Shown here piece after piece: positions 47,379 through 56,031 of a DNA stretch of 64,000 nt. The translations under genes and the position numbers were made by a program. The notes under the pieces are model-generated. The model was not told the DNA's origin, did not search any database, and saw nothing but the letters and a program-made list of their open reading frames with translations. How positions within the stretch are numbered: position 1 is the stretch's first letter; each line of letters opens with the position of its first letter. Source of the stretch: Laspinema sp963821735 (lineage in GTDB: Bacteria; Cyanobacteriota; Cyanobacteriia; Cyanobacteriales; Laspinemataceae); the NCBI GenBank assembly GCA_963821735.1, contig CAWGFK010000056.1, forward strand, positions 1 through 64,000, given 5' to 3'.

Positions 47379-47702
47379 ATGATGAGCTTACCCAAAGAAC
47401 TCGAAGAACAATTTACCACAGAAATCATTGAGGGTCGGGAGGAAAGACAAATGCCGTTTATGAGTCAGTTTGAAGAAATAGCACAAGAAAAGGGCATTGG
47501 GGAACGAGGAACCGTGCAAAATCAGCGTGAGAATACTCTCGCAGTTTTGGAAGTGCGGTTTGGAGAGGTGCCACCGGACGTGGTGGAGGCGGTGAATGGG
47601 ATTGAGGATCTCCCTACCCTCACGCAACTATTCCGAGAAGCGATCGCCATCGGTTCGGTAGCACAGTTCCAGGAATTGCTGAATTCGGTGATTGAAGGTT
47701 AA
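47379..47702 (+). pseudogene. C-terminal fragment of an Rpn-type protein
   Basis: The 107 residues (MMSLPKELEEQFTTEIIEGR, then EERQMPFMSQFEEIAQEKG and LFREAIAIGSVAQFQELLN) correspond to the C-terminal third of Rpn-like proteins. SLPKELEEQ and EERQMPF match TLPKQLEQQ and EERQMPF in the adjacent minus-strand fragment. No N-terminal nuclease domain is attached, so this is probably a leftover half of a broken gene. It could still be translated from the ATG at 47379. Confidence 0.6.
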
Positions 47703-47965
47703 GCGCCCGATCGCCGATCGCCGTTTTCAAACTCTCGAAAATGGCGATCGCTTCTTCAGTCCTCAACTGTCCCGGTTTATCTCTAATTTAGGCTCCCTGC
47801 ACTGCCTGTCAAATCAATCCAAATCTCGTTAATATGGGTGAAACAGCATCGCCAAACCGCAGGCGCTTTAGTGTCTCGTGATCATGAGAACCGATCGCTG
47901 GTGAAACTGCGATCGCCTCTAGTGCGTCTAGTTGCACCAACTGTTTAGAACCTCTCAAATTAATT
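47703..47965. other. short intergenic region with HIP1-like sites
   Basis: Several GCGATCGC-like sites and no gene. It presumably carries the promoter of the LytM peptidase gene. Confidence 0.35.
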
Positions 47966-49015
47966 ATGTTTAGAAAACCTAAAATCATTGCGACAATTCT
48001 TCTGGCATTTACGATCGCCGTGGCGGTCCATTGGATTGGGTTTAATCGCCCGAACTTCGCCCAATCCCCCATCCCAGAAACCTCCATTGCTGCCAACTCC
48101 CTGCAATTAGCACCTCCGATTGACTGTACCTTAGACGAGGATTGCTTTATTTTGCTGTATCCCGATCGCGACCCTGGACCGGGAGAAGTGGATTTCGGTT
48201 GTGGGAGGCAAACCTATGATGGTCACAAAGGCACCGATTTCGGCATTGCCAACACCGATAAAATGAATGCTGGGGTTGCGGTGATGGCGTCGGCACCGGG
48301 TAAGGTGTTGCGGGTCCGGGATGGGGTGAGCGATCGCCTGATTACGGACCCGCAGCAAGTGGAAGCACTTGACGGGCGAGAATGTGGCAATGGCGTGTTT
48401 ATCGAACATGGCAATGGGTGGGAAACCCAATACTGTCATCTCCGCAATGGTAGCGTGGTTGTCCGTCCCGGGATGGAGGTGGATACGGGGACGGTTTTAG
48501 GTATGGTTGGCGCTTCTGGGGCGGCATCGTTCCCTCACGTTCATATTACCGCGTTATATGAAGGAAAGGTGGTTGACCCGTTTGTGGGACCGGAAGCGGG
48601 TCCCGGTTGTCAGGTGTCCCGGAGTCCGATTTGGACGGTTCCTCTGGATTATACACCCACGGGGGCGATCGATGCCGGTTTTGCGGATACGCCTCCTAAA
48701 ATTACCGATTTGTGGGAAGGGGGATTTCCTCAAGGTGAGCTATCTCAAGATATTCCGGCCCTATTGTTTTGGGTACATACTTATGGGGTGTTACCGGGGG
48801 ACAGTTATCGGTTTAAGTTGATTGCACCGAATGGAGAGACGATCGCGGAAGATACCAAGGAAATTAATTCTCCGAGTAAAACCTGGATGGGTTATGTGGG
48901 TAAACGCAACAATCCCGATCGCCCGATCTCACCGGGGGTTTGGCGCGGGGAGTATCAACTCACCCGAGGCGGTGAGGTTATGGTAGATCTCGTTCGGGAA
49001 ATTGAAGTCATGTGA
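47966..49015 (+). CDS. secreted M23 (LytM) metallopeptidase
   Basis: The 349-residue protein has a signal peptide or anchor (IATILLAFTIAVAVHWIGF) and an M23 domain with GHKGTDFG (zinc His and Asp, ~85-90), an internal VMASAPGKVLRVRDG strand and FPHVHITA (HxH, ~190). M23 enzymes cleave peptide bridges in peptidoglycan, so the likely site is the periplasm. The last ~130 residues form a beta-rich domain of unknown role (YSFKLIAPNGE-like, GVWRGEYQLTRGG). Its own start at 47966 has no strong Shine-Dalgarno. It is convergent with the CHASE2 gene. Confidence 0.85.
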   Translation: MFRKPKIIATILLAFTIAVAVHWIGFNRPNFAQSPIPETSIAANSLQLAPPIDCTLDEDCFILLYPDRDPGPGEVDFGCGRQTYDGHKGTDFGIANTDKMNAGVAVMASAPGKVLRVRDGVSDRLITDPQQVEALDGRECGNGVFIEHGNGWETQYCHLRNGSVVVRPGMEVDTGTVLGMVGASGAASFPHVHITALYEGKVVDPFVGPEAGPGCQVSRSPIWTVPLDYTPTGAIDAGFADTPPKITDLWEGGFPQGELSQDIPALLFWVHTYGVLPGDSYRFKLIAPNGETIAEDTKEINSPSKTWMGYVGKRNNPDRPISPGVWRGEYQLTRGGEVMVDLVREIEVM

Positions 49016-49045
49016 GATAAACCGTCGTGAAATCACCTGATGTAG

Positions 49046-49091
49046 GGGCGCTTCGCGAAGCGCCCGATCGGCGGGGAATTTATCCCCCGCC
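49046..49091. terminator. palindrome plus hairpin between convergent genes
   Basis: A perfect 20-bp palindrome (49046-49065, GGGCGCTTCG and its inverse) of the GGGGCG...CGCCC family is followed by a hairpin GGCGGGG (49070-49076) / CCCCGCC (49085-49091). The second stem overlaps the last codons of the CHASE2 gene. Probably a bidirectional terminator. Confidence 0.55.
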
Positions 49092-52000
49092 CTATTTTTC
49101 GCTCATCGCTTCTATCCCGATCCAATCTTTAGGAACACCCTGCTGAATATATTTCTCACATCGCTGCAAATAGAGAAGCGCCGCCCGATCGCTGGGGTTA
49201 AGGGTGAGAATTTGCTGAAATAGGGTTTGGGATTGCTCGAAATTACCTTCTTGATAACAGGCGATCGCCAGTTCAAACTGGGCTAAGGTTTTGCTTTTGA
49301 GTTCGATGCAGTCGTGGGGTTCGGAATTGTAAATTTCAAAGACAGCTACACTGACTTTTTTGCCTTTGACTTGGACGCGATCTAAGAATCGATATTGATA
49401 GAACTCCCGATTCTCCAGTTTATTTAAGGTATCTTCACTAATTAAAATCGCCGAACCATATTGTTTGGTTAATCCTTCTAATCGGGAGGCTAAATTGACC
49501 GCATCGGAAATCACCGTACTTTCCATCCGTTCAGCTTCGCCAATGGTTCCTAACATTAAACTGCCGGTATGCAAGCCGATACCGATTTGAATGGGGACTT
49601 GTCCGTTTTCCTGGCGATCTTCGTTAAATAACTTGACTTGATGTTGCATGGCGATCGCCCCGGATACGGCATCATCGGCAGAGTTCGGGAAAAGGGCCAT
49701 AATCGCATCGCCAATATATTTATCGATGAATCCGTTGCGATCGCGGATAATCGGACTGACTCGGCTTAAGTAGCTATTAATAAAATGAAAAGTTTCTTCT
49801 GGAGACATTTCCTCGGATAGGCTGGTGAAATCCCTTATATCCGAAAACAAAACGGTCATTTCTTTTTTGATGTGATTGCCCAATTTCACATCAACGATAC
49901 TTTCTTGGCCGAGGAAATGCAAAAAATCATGAGGGACAAATCGGCCATAAGCTGCATTGATTTTAGCCAGACGAATATGCGTTTTAATCCGGGTCAGCAG
50001 TTCGTTTTTATTAAAGGGTTTCATTAAATAATCATTGGCCCCGGCGCTAAATCCTTCTACGAGGTCCGAGACTTGATTCTTGGCAGTCAGCATAACAATC
50101 GGGAGGTCGATCGCAGGATATTTTTCCCGAACTTTTTCGCAGACTTCATATCCCGTCATGCGAGGCATCATGACATCGAGAAGGATTAAGTCGGGCTTAA
50201 ATCCATTCTCAATAATTTCTAAAGCTTTTAGACCATTGGCGGCGCGGGTAATGGCGTAATTTTGCAAGGATAGGGTATTAGCGAGAACTTGCAGGTTGAT
50301 GGGTTCATCATCGACGATTAAAATTTTGAATTCTGCATCCTCACTGATGTAAATTTCCGTGGCTAAAACGGGGTTATTTGCAGAGGATTGTTGACTCACC
50401 GGGTCCGGGGTCCGGTTGATGGGTTCGGGACGAACGACGGGGGGTTTAGCGGGGGCGACAGGGGCGGTTGTTCGGGGTAAGGTAAAGGTAAAGCGTGACC
50501 CTTTTCCCACTTCGGATTCGACCTCAATGGTGCCGTGATGTAATTCGATGAGTTGCTTGGCGATCGCCAATCCTAATCCAGTTCCCCCATATTCGCGGGC
50601 GGTGGAACCATCGGCTTGTTCAAAGGATTCAAAAATGCGACTGATTTTGTCTTGAGGAATGCCAATTCCAGTATCAGTGACGGTAATGGCTACAAAGTCG
50701 TCTACTATTATTTTAGCCGACACTTCAACCAAGCCGGATTCGGTGAATTTGATGCCATTTCCGATCAGGTTATGGAGGATTTGCTGCACCCGATTTTCAT
50801 CGGCATTGACGGCGATAAAGTCCGGAGGGATGGCATTACTCAGTTGTAAGTCTTTGTCGCCAATTAGGGGTTTACTAAGGTTGAGGACGACTTGGGCGAT
50901 CGCCCGCAAATCCAAGGGTTTGAGTTGTAGTTCAATATTTTTATGTTTGAGTTGAGAAAAATCAAGAATATCATTGACTAAATGGGATAATCGGCGACCG
51001 CTAGTGGTGATGGTTTCTAAGTTAAAAATAGTCGGTTCTGATAAGGGTCCGGTCACCCCATCAATTAAGGAATCGGCAATGCCAATAATCCCATTCAGGG
51101 GGGTGCGGAGTTCATGGGAGGTATTGGCTAGAAATTCATCTTTGAGTCCATCGAGGCGTTTGAGTTCTTGATTTTTTTCTTCTAAAGTTTTGGCATATTC
51201 AGCTAATTGCTGATAAGATAATTTTAGGTTGCTCCAAAGGGTATAGCCGATGCTAAATATCCCCGCACTGACGAGGGCTAAAACCGGAGTGAAGACGGGA
51301 ATTAACCAACCGGATAAAAACGCGAGGTAGGAACTGCCAATGATGACCCCAGCCCCGAGGAGAATTCCGGGTCCGGACCAACGGGTTTTCAACCAGAGGG
51401 AACCGAGGAGGGCGCTATATCCCGAACTGATAAAAATTAACCCCCATTTGAAGGATTTGGGGGTGGCATACAGCATCGGACGATTGTCGAGGGCGCTACT
51501 TAAAATTTGGCTGGTTAAATTGGCATGAACGACCACTCCGGGCATTAATTCAGGATTGCCAAAGAGGGTATTGGTGTAGGGGGTTTGAAAGGAGTCATTC
51601 AGACTGGGGGCTTCGGCCCCGATGAAGATGATGCGATCGCGGAACAAGTCCGGGGGAATGCGATTTTCCAACACCTCGGTCATGGAAATGTGAGTAAAGC
51701 GGTCGAGTCCACCGCGATAGTTGACTAAAATTTGATAGCCACCCCCGTCTCGTTTACTATATTCTCCCTCGTTGCCAGTGAGGGGAATAAATTTAGCTTG
51801 ACCTAGTTGATAAATGGATTGGGCTTCATCAGCCACTGCTAATTCAATGCCTTCGGTTTCTAAATATTTTAAGGCCAGAATGGTGGCAAGTCCTTCAAGT
51901 AATGTCCCATCTGGTTTCCCCACCAACACCATACCCCGACGGATTTTGCCATCGCGATCGAGTAACATATCGTTGGAGGCAACTTGTCCGAGTTCCGCTA

Positions 52001-52421
52001 ATCGAGGGGAGGGGGCAATCGGGTTGTCAACTACTTTTTCCACTCCAATTAGATTGGGGGTGACTTCAAATAGGGCATTTAATGCTTCATGACCCGGTTC
52101 TACGGGCAAATCCCGATAAATATCTAATCCAATCAAGCGCGGGTTTTGAGCGTTGATATTTTGGATTAATTGGGTCATGATGCGATCGCTCATTGGCCAT
52201 TGTTGGACATACTTGATGTCTGGTTCATTAATGGTCACAATGACAATTCGCGAGTCTACGGGTTCTGGGGGACGCAGGCGAAACCAGGTATCCAGGGCGG
52301 CCCATTCAAAGAGGTGCAAAAACCCGGCGCTACTTAAGGCAACAATCACCCCGGTGACTGCCGGGGTGATCAGGATTGGGCCACGCCACAAGCCGATTTT
52401 CTGTTGGAACTGTTGCCACAT
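49092..52421 (-). CDS. CHASE2 sensor - histidine kinase - receiver - nucleotide cyclase hybrid
   Basis: From the ATG at 52421 (MWQQFQQKIGLWRG) the protein has ~1109 residues. After one N-terminal helix comes an extracytoplasmic CHASE2 domain (RIVIVTINEPDIKY, RIIFIGAEAPSLNDSF, ~30-330), then three helices and a coiled coil. A histidine kinase follows (HELRTPLNGIIG with phospho-His ~435; GNGIKFT, GIGIPQDKI, GGTGLGLAIAK), then a receiver (LILLDVMMPRMTG, phospho-Asp ~749). A class III adenylate/guanylate cyclase comes next (LFSDIRDFTSLSEEM, GFIDKYIGDAIMALF, ~860 on), with a short TPR-like C-terminus. The signal sensed is unknown. All four output elements in one chain suggest phosphorelay-controlled cAMP or cGMP synthesis; which nucleotide cannot be told. 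It is the last gene of the haemagglutinin-CHAT cluster. Confidence 0.92.
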   Translation of the reverse strand: MWQQFQQKIGLWRGPILITPAVTGVIVALSSAGFLHLFEWAALDTWFRLRPPEPVDSRIVIVTINEPDIKYVQQWPMSDRIMTQLIQNINAQNPRLIGLDIYRDLPVEPGHEALNALFEVTPNLIGVEKVVDNPIAPSPRLAELGQVASNDMLLDRDGKIRRGMVLVGKPDGTLLEGLATILALKYLETEGIELAVADEAQSIYQLGQAKFIPLTGNEGEYSKRDGGGYQILVNYRGGLDRFTHISMTEVLENRIPPDLFRDRIIFIGAEAPSLNDSFQTPYTNTLFGNPELMPGVVVHANLTSQILSSALDNRPMLYATPKSFKWGLIFISSGYSALLGSLWLKTRWSGPGILLGAGVIIGSSYLAFLSGWLIPVFTPVLALVSAGIFSIGYTLWSNLKLSYQQLAEYAKTLEEKNQELKRLDGLKDEFLANTSHELRTPLNGIIGIADSLIDGVTGPLSEPTIFNLETITTSGRRLSHLVNDILDFSQLKHKNIELQLKPLDLRAIAQVVLNLSKPLIGDKDLQLSNAIPPDFIAVNADENRVQQILHNLIGNGIKFTESGLVEVSAKIIVDDFVAITVTDTGIGIPQDKISRIFESFEQADGSTAREYGGTGLGLAIAKQLIELHHGTIEVESEVGKGSRFTFTLPRTTAPVAPAKPPVVRPEPINRTPDPVSQQSSANNPVLATEIYISEDAEFKILIVDDEPINLQVLANTLSLQNYAITRAANGLKALEIIENGFKPDLILLDVMMPRMTGYEVCEKVREKYPAIDLPIVMLTAKNQVSDLVEGFSAGANDYLMKPFNKNELLTRIKTHIRLAKINAAYGRFVPHDFLHFLGQESIVDVKLGNHIKKEMTVLFSDIRDFTSLSEEMSPEETFHFINSYLSRVSPIIRDRNGFIDKYIGDAIMALFPNSADDAVSGAIAMQHQVKLFNEDRQENGQVPIQIGIGLHTGSLMLGTIGEAERMESTVISDAVNLASRLEGLTKQYGSAILISEDTLNKLENREFYQYRFLDRVQVKGKKVSVAVFEIYNSEPHDCIELKSKTLAQFELAIACYQEGNFEQSQTLFQQILTLNPSDRAALLYLQRCEKYIQQGVPKDWIGIEAMSEK

Positions 52422-52486
52422 AGTTTGCTCGAACCCTGTCCGGTTGCAAAAGAAAAAGAGATACACCCGTTGGCAATTTTCCCTCG

Positions 52487-53368
52487 TTACGGCGAGGGTT
52501 GTATCATTAGAGGACTAGCGGCGATCGCCTCTAATCCGACTTGTCCGAGGAGATTGCGCCACTCTTCGGCTAAGGTGAGATTATCCGGTTGATTGACTCG
52601 GGCAACCGCTAAGGTCGTGAGAGTATCATACCAGACCCCGGCTTCTGCATAAGCCGTCGCCAAGGAGAGGGCCTCTGCGTCCGGTGCCGTGGGGAGGGCT
52701 TCAACGCGCTTCACCCATCCCGTGACACTATAACTATCCGGTTGCAGCTTACCACTGGCATCTAAGGGAACGAAGAACCAGAGATAGTCGGTATCCATTG
52801 CCAGTTCCGGTGCAGTTTCCGGCAGGGTGAAACTGACAATTGAGCCACCCCCGTTGATCTCCAAGGTGGTTTGATAGTGATGATTGCCCTCTTGATCTTG
52901 GATGCTGAAAAATACTTTTTCCGTTGCGGTGGGCGGCACATACACAAAGAAAGTGGGACGTGCGGACATCGTGCGTCCATGCTGGGTAGAGGGTAAGAGG
53001 GCGATCGCCTCTAGGCCCTGACCCTCCTGAGTGAGAGACCCCTCATCCCCTCGGCTGCCGCCACTGACACTGGTGGCGGGGGCCGCTTCCCCTGGAGGGG
53101 CAAATCTCACGTTACCGCGAGTACCTCCCCCGACGCTGGTAGCGGGGGCCGCTTCCCCTGGAGGGGCAAATCTCACGTTACCGCGAGTGCCTCCCCCGAC
53201 GCTGGTGGCGGGGACCGGGTCGCCGGGGGGCTGAAATTGCAGGCTGATCAAGGCAGGGACTTTAACCCCCTCCGCTTGTACCGGCTGGGCCAAAGCGGAT
53301 AGGGCCAATGCCCCGGCGAGGGTTGCAAACATGAAACTGGGAATAACAATGCGTGGCGGATGGTTCAT
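52487..53368 (-). CDS. DUF928 protein with internal 22-residue repeats
   Basis: The 293-residue protein has a signal peptide (IVIPSFMFATLAGALALSAL, then AQPVQAEG). Next are three tandem PATSVGGGTRGN/FAPPGEAA repeats encoded by 66-bp DNA repeats (about 53040-53230), and then a DUF928 domain (ARPTFFVYVPPT, WFFVPLDASG, WVKRVEAL, AEAGVWYDTLTTLA). DUF928 proteins are cyanobacterial secreted proteins of unknown function, often next to TPR-CHAT and CHASE2 genes, as here. It lies 60 bp after the CHAT gene and 65 bp before the CHASE2 gene, on the same strand. Confidence 0.85.
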   Translation of the reverse strand: MNHPPRIVIPSFMFATLAGALALSALAQPVQAEGVKVPALISLQFQPPGDPVPATSVGGGTRGNVRFAPPGEAAPATSVGGGTRGNVRFAPPGEAAPATSVSGGSRGDEGSLTQEGQGLEAIALLPSTQHGRTMSARPTFFVYVPPTATEKVFFSIQDQEGNHHYQTTLEINGGGSIVSFTLPETAPELAMDTDYLWFFVPLDASGKLQPDSYSVTGWVKRVEALPTAPDAEALSLATAYAEAGVWYDTLTTLAVARVNQPDNLTLAEEWRNLLGQVGLEAIAASPLMIQPSP

Positions 53369-53428
53369 GGGGACACCTCATCAGTTTGGGGAAAACAATA
53401 GAACAGTAGAAACCCTTAGAAACCCGTT

Positions 53429-56029
53429 TCATAACCAATTTCCGACTAAAATAAACGCCGACCAATAATAGGGATGTTTGTGCAAGGGGTCGTTTAACAG
53501 GGCCAATTGAGCTTGGCGCAACGCCTCTGTTTTCGTCATTCCTGCCTCGGATCGGGTTAATTGGCGATAAAATTCGCTCATTAAATCAGCGGTGGATTGG
53601 TCGTGAACGGACCAGAGACTCGCCAGGGTACTGCGAGCTCCAGAACGGAGTGCAAATCCGGCTAAACCGAGTGTAGCACGTTTATCTCCCGTTGCGGTTT
53701 GACAAGCACTCATTACTAATAGCTCAATAGGTGGGAGAATCCCTAAGCGTTGCTTATTGAAAAACTTATCGAAATCTTTAATAAAAATTCGCCCATCCCA
53801 GGTTAATAGAAAGGTTTCCTCGGGATTAGAACTAAATTGTCCGTGGGTAGCTAAGTGAATAATCGGGTAGGAGTTGCGATTGAGTTGGGCTTCAAATTGG
53901 GCACGGGTAAATTGGCGATTGAGCAAGGTCTCCCCGGGAACTTCCTGGGTAATTTGTTGGAATTCTTGGGCAACTCCGGGGAGGGGGGAAAATCCTTGTC
54001 GCCCTTCGGTTAACCCGGCGGTGAGGGCGGTGAGTTTTTCCTGGGTGAGTCCTTGAGGAAACAGTTGTAACCCAGGACTCAGGGCGGTATTATAGGTTTC
54101 AATCAAATAGCGGCTGCCGTCATACAGGGCGGCGAGGGGAATGGCCGCAAAACCGCCATCGGGAATAAAGACGAGGGTGGTAATCTCACTTTTAGCTAAA
54201 TCTGCTTCTGCCGGTCGAATCAGCCAGTCATAGACTTGGGCGGACAGGCGCAAGCGTTCCGGGGAGGAATAGCCGGGGTGCATGGCCGATCGCAGTTCTT
54301 CGAGAGTGGCTTCGATGCGACTGTTACTCAGGGCTGTACTATAGTGGCGCAAGGGTTGACCGGGCAAGGAGAGAATCACTTCCAGGCGATCGGGTAAGAC
54401 AATCGGATAAATGGCTGCGGCTTGGGTATCAATTTGCTCTAATTGTACCGGCTGCACATCTAAACAAGCCTCTCGGAAAAAGTTGTCCAATTCAGCAATT
54501 TGCAAGGCTTCCATGACTTGTCTAGCCCGTTCAATTTCCTTGGGGGTGGCATCGGGTTGGAGGAGTAAACTCACCAGTTCGCGATAGACAGGTTCTACAC
54601 TTTCTTTGAAGTCAAACTGGAGGTCCGGAGAAATGGCTACTAAGTCTCGGCGCAAGTTTTTCAAGGTTTCAAAGGCGAGATTATACGCAGTTCGGGCCGG
54701 TTGGAGTTGCTGTTGTTGGATGAGAATCTGACCCAGTTGCCAAGCTGCCGGGGCGATAATTTCATCGGATTGGATGGATTGAGCGATTTGGAGAGCTTGT
54801 TCGGTCAGGGTTTCGGCCTCTTGCCACTGTTCGGCTTGGCGGTAAAGGTGGCCGAGTTGGGTGAGGGCGTAGGCTTGCGATCGCCCATCTTGCAGGTCCT
54901 TGGCGATCGCAATGGTTTCGGCTAACTCTTGTGCAATTTCAGGCAAATCTTCCCCCATTTTGCCCCAACTGGCGGCAAAATTAACTCGGGCATAGAGGGC
55001 GGCTTGACTCGGGGGCAGGGTAGCTAAGTGAGATTGCAGTTGGGGGCGTAATCTGCGGGCGGCATCCCAGTCACCCAGGGTGACGAACAGGCTAAACTGG
55101 TTGAGTTGAGCTTGCGATCGCGTTAGGGGGTCGATGGCTAATTGTTCCGCTTGTTGATAGTAGGCAATGGCAATATCATGGCGGTGTAAATACCGGGCGA
55201 TGTTCCCGATATTGAGTAAGGTGGCGCTAGTATCCCCTGGGGATTGGAGGCGATCGCTCAATGCCCAACTCTGTTCTAAAACCGCCTGGGATTGTTCTAA
55301 ATCCCCGATGGTTTGGAGGGCCACCCCCAAACTCCGCAATCCAGCGGCTTTCAAGAGGGTATCCGGTTGTCGATCTAATTCGACAATCCATTGTTCTAAC
55401 AAAGTGCGAGCGCGACGATACTGGCCCAAGGCTTGCAGGGCTTGGGCTTGGTTGATCAAACTCCCTAGCTTACCGATGTCATCTCCCGCGCGATCGTAGG
55501 TCATTGTGGCTTGTTTCCAGGTGTCTAAGGCAGCTTGATGCTCTCCTGACGCCAGTTCGAGAATGCCTCGGGTATTCAGGGCTTGGGCGAGAATTGCCAA
55601 CCCGGTGGAGGGCAGAGGATCAACCTGTTGCAGGAGTTCTAAACTCTGGGCAATGGCGGTGGCGGCTTGGGGGCGACGGCCTAACTTATGATAAGCCAAG
55701 GCCAGATAAGTGAGGGTTTGGGCTTGGGTTAAGGAGACGGGGCGATCGCCATAAATGGCTGATGCCTCTTCCCATAGCTTGGTTGCCTCCAGGAATTGTC
55801 CCTGTTGATAGTGGCGGGTTCCCCGTTGGACTAATTCGGTGGGGTCGGGGGGGGGGGTTTGGGTGATGGGGGTTTGGGTGATGGGGGTTTGGGTGATGGG
55901 GGTTTGGGTGATGGGAGTGGCTGGATGGGGGTGGAGGATAGTGAGGATGGTGAGGATGGTGAGGAGAGTGAGTAGGAGGAATTGTCGGATTTGACGGGAC
56001 TTTAGATAGGGGAGGATGGGTTTGAGCAT
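53429..56029 (-). CDS. secreted TPR-CHAT protein (caspase-like protease domain)
   Basis: I start at the ATG at 56029 (MLKPILPYLKSRQIRQFLLL), which gives a signal sequence. The open frame extends 28 codons further only because the upstream gene is frame-shifted. After four TPITQ repeats come ~10 TPR units (~60-500), then a CHAT domain. HLATHG (~726) and SACQTATG (~775) are the His and Cys of the caspase-like dyad, followed by GARSTLASLWSVHDQ. CHAT domains are peptidases that in other systems are switched on by partner signals. The substrate here is unknown. The start lies directly before the stop of the preceding haemagglutinin gene in corrected sequence, so the two are probably coupled. Confidence 0.9.
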   Translation of the reverse strand: MLKPILPYLKSRQIRQFLLLTLLTILTILTILHPHPATPITQTPITQTPITQTPITQTPPPDPTELVQRGTRHYQQGQFLEATKLWEEASAIYGDRPVSLTQAQTLTYLALAYHKLGRRPQAATAIAQSLELLQQVDPLPSTGLAILAQALNTRGILELASGEHQAALDTWKQATMTYDRAGDDIGKLGSLINQAQALQALGQYRRARTLLEQWIVELDRQPDTLLKAAGLRSLGVALQTIGDLEQSQAVLEQSWALSDRLQSPGDTSATLLNIGNIARYLHRHDIAIAYYQQAEQLAIDPLTRSQAQLNQFSLFVTLGDWDAARRLRPQLQSHLATLPPSQAALYARVNFAASWGKMGEDLPEIAQELAETIAIAKDLQDGRSQAYALTQLGHLYRQAEQWQEAETLTEQALQIAQSIQSDEIIAPAAWQLGQILIQQQQLQPARTAYNLAFETLKNLRRDLVAISPDLQFDFKESVEPVYRELVSLLLQPDATPKEIERARQVMEALQIAELDNFFREACLDVQPVQLEQIDTQAAAIYPIVLPDRLEVILSLPGQPLRHYSTALSNSRIEATLEELRSAMHPGYSSPERLRLSAQVYDWLIRPAEADLAKSEITTLVFIPDGGFAAIPLAALYDGSRYLIETYNTALSPGLQLFPQGLTQEKLTALTAGLTEGRQGFSPLPGVAQEFQQITQEVPGETLLNRQFTRAQFEAQLNRNSYPIIHLATHGQFSSNPEETFLLTWDGRIFIKDFDKFFNKQRLGILPPIELLVMSACQTATGDKRATLGLAGFALRSGARSTLASLWSVHDQSTADLMSEFYRQLTRSEAGMTKTEALRQAQLALLNDPLHKHPYYWSAFILVGNWL

Positions 56030-56031
56030 GA

